From Amaurobius ferox (lineage: Eukaryota; Arthropoda; Arachnida; Araneae; Amaurobiidae), in assembly GCA_951213105.1 (NCBI GenBank), contig OX578138.1, positions 98,042,614 to 98,106,613 on the forward strand: 64,000 nucleotides of DNA, written 5' to 3'. Below are positions 57,686-64,000 of the stretch, piece by piece. Position numbers and translations under genes: made by a program. Numbering within the stretch: position 1 is the first letter of the stretch; each line of letters opens with the position of its first letter. Under the pieces are notes generated by a model that saw nothing but the letters and a program-made list of their open reading frames with translations, was not told where the DNA came from and ran no database searches.

Positions 57686-60600
57686 CAGGGTTCATACTCT
57701 TTTGCAGGAATCTATTTCCAGGAGTTTTAAGGAGTTTTCCAGGACGGTTTCCGCATTTTTCCAGGAGTTTTTTTTCTTTTTACAACAAAGCAAAAACAAA
57801 ACTACGATTCTGAATATGATTTGTTCTATCATCAGATCTTTTGCATTTGTGCTTACAAACATACTACCAGCTATATCACTATCTAAAGAACAGTCTAGAT
57901 ATTTAATCATTATTTGAAGAAATCACAAAAATTACATTGCAACACACATGTACAAAAAAATAAAAAATATAGTAAGAATATACTTCATAATTTATTAAAT
58001 ATCACTAATGTATAAATATTTATGTAAACAAAAATAAATTATTTTGTACTGAAAAAATCAACAATTTTTTAGCTCTAAGCATCTGGCATCAAATTCATAT
58101 TTAATATCCTGTAGCAATATTTGTTTATCCTGTGCACTGCGTCGGCAGGCATTTGATTTGGCAATGAATGTTATTTGACAGGATTTTTCTGCCCTATCTG
58201 CATAATCTATAGATGATTTGGTAAGTTCAGCCATGTCATTTTCTGTACAAATTTTCTTTCTTTTTAGCTCTTCAATCTGTTCAAGTAATTTTCTCTTTTT
58301 ATCAGTCGAGACAGGCTGTACTTGTTTTTGCTCATCTAAATATAACAAATACTTCTGACGAGCTCCTGCTCCAGACAATAGAAGATCTTTTGTAATCACA
58401 ATATTTTCAAGCCCACCTATATTTCGAATGTGGTCTTCAACGATCCGCTTAGCAACAAGAGACTCTTTTTTTAAATTTTCAACCATTACATTTTTGTTTA
58501 TAGAAAAACCACTCTCTACAGTAGCTTGTCCGTGAGAAAGAAGTAACAACTCTTTTATCACTGCCCACAAATTAGAATACTCATAAGAGTTATTTGAAAG
58601 GTGCTCGAAAAAAAATGTATCATCATTATCAGTTAATGGATTAAAAGAGTCTTGACAATAGTGTTTAAATCGCTTTCCTATATCCATAATACTGAAATCC
58701 TCAACAAAACTCTTACATTCTTTAATTATAGTATCACAATTAGTATCTTTTATCTTACCACAATCTGTAAGGGCTATAAGGATATTATTGATTTTGGTCA
58801 TATTTATTTTTTTATCGTAATTAAAGTACGGGGATCTAAACATGACATGTTCCTTACAAGATTGTACTTTAAAGGACACCTCTCTAATAACTTTTTAACC
58901 ATTTTGATCAAAAATGCCCTACAGTTAATATAAAATTCCATTAACTGTTTCTCAACATTTGCAGATTTCTTTTTAACAAAGTCTTTTATAATTTTTTTGG
59001 CAATGAATCCAACATAAATTTTGCTTGCATCTTTATGCAAAGATGAATCCTCCACATCAATACTTAGAAGCTTTATCATAGAAGCTGGAACTTGTTCTTC
59101 TTTCATAAATTTTAGCATTAAATTTTTGATCAAATTATATAGGTCATATGCCATAAAAGGAAACATTGGTTTATCAGTTTGATATGAAGTCATAAAAGGT
59201 TCTATTTCCTTCGCAATAAAAATAAGAAAATTACATTTTATAATAAATAACTTATCGTTAACACTAGTTTGAATTGTTTCAAAACTTTTGTTTCCGGGAT
59301 TAGTGAAATTCTTATTAATTACTTTGGACACATAAATTTTAACTTGAGGAAGAATTTCTAATAATCTGTTAAATACACTTGAATTTTCTACCCATCGATT
59401 CTTGCAAAATTTTATGGGGAATTTTGGATTTTCACTAATTGAAGCAAAATTCTCTCGCCGAGCTGGAGAATCTTTAAAAAGGCGATATAGTGCACTTGCC
59501 ATTTGTTCAATTTCAGGAAATACAGTGCATCCCAAACTGAAAGAATTGTGCATAATATGTATACCACAACTACCTATATTTAATAAGTTAGAGCTACATT
59601 CTTGTTTTAAATGCTCATACATTAAATTAAACACTTTTCAATTAACATTTGGTCCGTCCATTGATAATTACAGTAAATTGCATGACCCCAGCTCTGCACA
59701 CTTTTCATTAATATTTTCAAAAAGTATGTCTGCTGTTGCATGACCCAAAAAATCTGAAGAGTAATATCGTGATACCACGTGATTATAATCCCAAAATCGA
59801 ACATGGCAATCTAATTGCTTAGTTTGCATATAATTATTCATACTTTCATCAAATAAAAGAACAAATCCACTTTCATTTTTCACTTTTTGTTTCAGACATA
59901 TAGCAAAATATGGTGCAATCCCAAATACAGACAAATATGCACATTTCTTTTCTCCACAAGTGAACTTCTGGGCGATCTCACTATCTGGAAACATGCGTAA
60001 AAATACGACATTTGTATTTTCACAAGATTTATATGAATAATGGCTGCTTTGAACCGTAAGTGTCCATAATATTTCAGCTTTTAAGTGATCACTTGTGGTG
60101 AAAGAATTATCTAAAGTTTCTGAAGCCTTCAGAACACGTGGAGCAATACTTTGGATTTGCTCATCTGGATCATTTGCAATTCTAGAGGTACTAGAATTGG
60201 GTGATGAAAAATAGTGTTTTAAAGAAATTTTTTTCGATTTTTCAGTCAAAACTTTGAAACTCTAATGTTTCTTTCCTTTTATATGGCACTTCAATGCTGC
60301 TTCACCTATGTTAGAAACATCGATTTTTTTTCTTGCACAAACAGCATTCGGCTTTATCCCGCGATGTAGTTTTCAGTAACCATTCTCTGTAGTCATCCAT
60401 TTCCAACCAATTATCATTGAATACACACTTTCCTCCAGGCATTTTTGAGGGAAAATATAAGTATAAAAAACAAAGGCTTTGTGTCAGCTTCAACAAAACT
60501 TCTAAACCAAGATCAGTATACCTAAACAACTACAACGAAACAATTCTATGCTTTCCGTTACTTCAGTGGTGCCACCTATGACAAGAATGAAGAATTAAAA

Positions 60601-60838
60601 GACTGTGTTGTAAAGATGAGAGATTTTCAACGCTAATTGGAAGTATCGTTATTTTGGTGGCGCCACCTATTGATCGTATTGAGAAATAAGAGTAAAAACG
60701 TCAATTTTCCAGGAGTATTTTACGATTTCAAGGAGTTTAGAGCTAAAATGAAAAAAATAAGGAGTTTTCAAGAGCCCTTATCTAAAAATCGGAAAATCCA
60801 GGAGTTTTCAAGGATTTCCAGGAGGCGTACGAATCCTG
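57686..60838 (-). mobile_element. hAT-type DNA transposon, decayed
   Basis: A 3153-bp element with ends CAGGGTTCATACTC and CAGGATTCGTACGCC (complement), flanked by TTAAAA at 57680-57685 and 60839-60844. Subterminal ccaggagtttt / aaggagttttc motifs repeat near both ends, a pattern usual for hAT elements. The transposase gene (minus strand, 60442-58058) fills most of it. Confidence 0.85.
58058..60442 (-). pseudogene. hAT-like transposase with BED-type zinc finger, frameshifted
   Basis: Starts MPGGKCVFNDNWLEMDDYRE. A BED-like finger follows, with Cys-x2-Cys in ECCLCKKK and the His pair in KCHIKGKKH, broken by a slip in an A run near 60335 and a TAG near 60262. Then come KISLKHYFSSPNSS and FLGHATADILFENINEKCAE (59730-59680). 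After another frame change near 59640 it reads LLNIGSCGIHIMHNSFSLGC and KNRWVENSSVFNRLLEILP. After a further change near 58850 comes the C-terminal hAT-type dimerisation segment LLLLSHGQATVESGFSINKN followed by a lysine-rich coiled tail, stop at 58058. Several frameshifts make it inactive. Confidence 0.85.
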
Positions 60839-60844
60839 TTAAAA

Positions 60845-61473
60845 GCAAATCATCGAACATGTGCATATGTTTGTTTACCGTAAACGGCGAGTGGCATGCA
60901 TGCGTGCCTTCACGTGGAACGTTTTAATTTGTCCACTAGATGGAGTTAAATGTCCGTGGAATTAACTTCAACGTATTTTGCAGATACATGACCTTGGCAT
61001 AAGGAGTTTCCAATGAATTATTTCTCCATTTGGAGCGGTGAAACATGATTTAGTACTATAAACAGACAGAGCAATTCTCGCAGCATCAACAATTTTATAA
61101 TTGAGTTTCGGGTTTTGTTTTTATTTTAGCGTTATGATTTTGTTGGTGAATCATAGGAATGTAAGAGAGTATATTTTTTTTTTTTTGGGGGGGGGGGGGG
61201 GTGTTAGAGGCAGTGAAATTATTCGTTTATTCAATACATACGTTTATTTCAGATGAAAGAATGGGAGCAACTAACAAGTATTTTGTATTCAGATTTGTAT
61301 GAAAAATATACATCAAATAGAAAATAAATATTTCTTTATTCCTGAAAAAAGTAGATTTCTGTGTTGAATAGGTGATTTTAGTGAATTTTTTTAGAGGGTT
61401 AGGCTTAGCGCAAAAAATTTGCCGTCCTTTGGGAACAGTTTGGAAGCGAAGCGCTCCGTCTTTTGGGCCACGG
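60845..61473. other. No supported gene
   Basis: Contains a T13G14-type run at 61172-61201 and a mixed-composition stretch (61395-61500: gtttggaagcgaagcgctcc) that opens short frames on both strands without recognisable domains. Confidence 0.45.
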
Positions 61474-62105
61474 CAGTTCCGGAATGTCGCCGTCGCGAAA
61501 GGGTTAAGGAATAAAAATCCAGTAGATAGCACAGTGACCATTTTTTACAGCGTCAAACAGCGTTTTACAAGTCAGCACATAACTTGTTCAATATCAGTTA
61601 GGGGAAAATAGAGATTTTTCACATAACAAAGGTATACTTTTTTCAAAAAATGATAACTCACTGTAACATTGAAAATGCCTACTGTATAAGGAAAATGTGT
61701 TTACATAATTAGAGTATAAAAAAGCATCAGTGGCATAAACAGACAAGTTTTAGGGGGGGGGGGGGGGGCCTCACTGAAACAAAAGATGTTCAGTTCCGGA
61801 ATGTCGCCGTCACGAAAGGGTTAAGGAATAAAAATCCAGTAGATAGCACAGTGACCATTTTTTACAGCGTCAAACAGCGTTTTACAAGTCAGCACATAAC
61901 TTGTTCAATATTAGTTAGGGGAAAATAGAGATTTTTCACATAACAAAGGTATACTTTTTTCAAAAAATGATAACTCACTGTAACATTGAAAATGCCTACT
62001 GTATAAGGAAAATGTGTTTACATAGTTAGTGTATAAAAAAGCATCAGTGGCATAAACAGACAAGTTTTAGGGGGGGGGGGGCCTCACTGAAACAAAAGAT
62101 GTTCA
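61474..62105. repeat. 317-bp tandem duplication, two units
   Basis: Units start at 61474 and 61791 (cagttccggaatgtcgccgt) and are almost identical through ggcataaacagacaagtttt. The main differences are the length of the G run (61753-61768 against 62071-62080) and a handful of single bases. Confidence 0.92.
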
Positions 62106-63569
62106 GTTCTCACATTGTAATTTAGTGCTTTGGGGAGTCTATTGCCCAGAAAATAAGGGGGAAAAAAATTCCATTGTGTAATCATTCATTTTGAACATAT
62201 TTTAAAGAAAATAGGCCTTTATTTTTATATAAACTGCAAAAATGTGAACATACTGTTTGACTAATTTGAGGTTTTATCAAGAATAAGATGGATGGAAAAG
62301 GATGTTTATATACTACACAAGGAAATTTATTCTATACATATGAAATCAGACTTAAAAAAATAATAAATATTTTACAAAAATAGTAATTAAATTAATAATG
62401 AAATATACTGCAAAAAATTCACATAATTTGAAACTAAACATGGATGGAAAAGGATGTATCAATATTGCAGAGTTATGTAATCCATACCAGCGAAATCACA
62501 CTTAAATAATCAATATTTTAAGAAAATATTTATTAATAATGTAACCTACTACAAAGAAATGAATTTTGTGTATTTTCCATTCACATAATTTGATGGATTT
62601 ACATGGATAGAAAAAGATCTTTCAACATTACACGGCAGTGCAATCTACACACACGAAATCACACTTTATTGAAACAAGATCCATCAATAAAGTGAAAATG
62701 ATGCAACTTAGTACTGAAATTAGGTTCATGCAAGGAAGAAATAAAATGGTGGCCGCAAGTTCGATCAAATTTCCTTTAACAGATAATTTTTATTGAAAAA
62801 TCCCTAACTTCAGGGAATTCTAAAAAAATTGATAAAAACCAGGAAATTCTCACTAAAAATCAAAAACCGTGAGTTTCTGGAAAAACTATTAGGATTGGCA
62901 GCTATGTGCATATAACAACAAGGGTGTAAAGTGAACAGATTTTCATAAATTATTTGGCAAAGGAGATTCAGATACAAAATTGCATTTGTTAGTTTTTAAT
63001 AAGATACATTAATGTTTTAATAAAACATCGTTTAAAGTCTACATTGTTACTTCTGTTCCATGCTTATTAGATTTAACAAATAAAAATAAAGGATCAGCTT
63101 CTTCGTAAGAAATGCATTCTGATTAAATTTCATCTGTTCAAAGTGGGAGAGGGGAGGGAGTCGACTTATACACATAAGTATATTACTGCACCTTTTTTTT
63201 TAAACATACCAGTTATTAAAATTTTAACTGCTTACCACACACATATCAATATATATAAACTTTGTGTGACATAAAGTGTTTAAAAATGTAACTTAAAATA
63301 AAACATAAAACAACTAAGTGGTTATAAGCTCTACCCTAGTGCAGAAACTAATTTCAACATGAAATAAATTACAAACTTCATTGGAAAGTATTATTGTTCT
63401 TTTAATTTTTTTTTTTTTTTTTTGAGAGATTCCTACGCTTCATCAAAAAAATTCAAACACTTCAAAGATCTAAATTATTTTTCAAAGACAGCTTCCAGAA
63501 CTAATTTTACATAGATTTCAAAACTTGGATTTCCAATATTTAAAGATGCAATATATAGCAAATTAATGC
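62106..63569. repeat. AT-rich DNA with a degenerate ~160-bp tandem repeat
   Basis: The words gatggaaaaggatgt (or agaaaaagatct), tatgaaatcagactt / cgaaatcacactta and aaatattttac recur at about 62288, 62443 and 62608. This gives three diverged units spaced ~155-165 bp. The remainder to 63569 shows nothing recognisable. Confidence 0.55.
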
Positions 63570-63574
63570 AAGAT

Positions 63575-64000
63575 AAAAAATCTGATGGGGCAATACATGA
63601 CTTTCCTTATATAATGCGATGAATTTGCTACTTTTACAGTGAAAAAAATCGGTTATGCTTATAGTAGATACTTATATTCTTTCCAAGATATTGAATTTTC
63701 GACAATTAGTCGTCATTTTTATTGATTTAGTGTCATTTTCATCCATTTGGCGAGATTTTCATTAATTTGGCAACATTTAAAAGTTGCCAAGTTGGTGTCA
63801 TTCCACCAAATTCGTCGCCAAAATCTCGCCAAGTGTTATGGATGGAGAAATAAGTTATTCTTATAGCAGGTAAACGACTATTGGAGTTCAAATACAAAAT
63901 TATTACTCAAAGTACCTTTTTTCATGAATGGAACAAGCTAGATCCACGAGAATGATGTCACCAAATTTATTGTATGAAAAGTGAACATGTTTCTCAACAG
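63575..64000 (+). repeat. Family A repeat, copy 7 (runs off the window)
   Basis: Begins at TCTGATGGGGCAATACATGA (63581), has actttccttatataatgcg and the palindrome block at 63785-63835, and continues past the window edge. Confidence 0.75.

Noticed and set aside
61227..61611. Overlapping frames on both strands over the gcgaagcgctccg stretch
   Set aside because: Both strands are open because of composition; no domain, no splice context, and part of it is the young tandem repeat.

Overview
This window is AT-rich animal DNA, roughly 70% A+T by eye. It has short exons with canonical GT/AG borders in matching phase, long introns and dense transposable elements. The mix fits an arthropod: a DUF4817-type DD41D transposase, tRNA-headed SINEs, a hAT element with a CAGGGTTC end, and an expanded-type BTB/BACK gene. 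A spider or other arachnid is my best guess, but no single feature proves it.

Two host genes lie tail to tail. On the plus strand, about 2.4-19.6 kb, is the 3' part of a BTB-BACK (kelch-like) gene. It has three well-supported exons (2375-2527, 6087-6301, 11162-11362), two candidate terminal exons (15355-15459, 19559-19576) and probably one missing exon. Its start lies left of the window. On the minus strand, 53.1 to 29.5 kb, are four exons of a lysosomal phospholipase A2 / LCAT-family gene (PLA2G15-like). Exon phases agree at every junction, and Ser, Asp and His triad candidates are all present. Its 5' exons were not found. Between the two gene ends (about 19.6-29.5 kb) the DNA is AT-rich with no supported gene, and may hold a long 3' UTR.

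Most of the rest is mobile DNA. Family A is about 0.9 kb, starts with TCTGATGTGGGCAGCACATG and ends in a hairpin; seven copies are seen. Families B and C share its layout: a short tandem repeat (CA or GACA) and then a hairpin end, reminiscent of non-autonomous Helitron/Helentron (HINE/DINE-like) elements. There are two SINE families, several 60-bp SINE 3' ends with their own target duplications, and one SINE with a 5S rRNA head joined to a tRNA head. Intron 53.0-42.2 kb of the phospholipase gene holds a three-deep nest: a reverse-transcriptase element (Penelope-like?) broken by a Tc1 (DD34E) element, itself broken by a 3.8-kb element with about 920-bp inverted repeats and an AAAT duplication. 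A DD41D (Visitor-like) element and a TA-flanked MITE follow. At 57.7-60.8 kb is a decayed hAT element, with a second related fragment at 54.6-54.95 kb.

All transposase and reverse-transcriptase genes seen are broken by frameshifts, stops, deletions or insertions. No functional tRNA, functional rRNA gene, CRISPR or prokaryotic-type operon was found.
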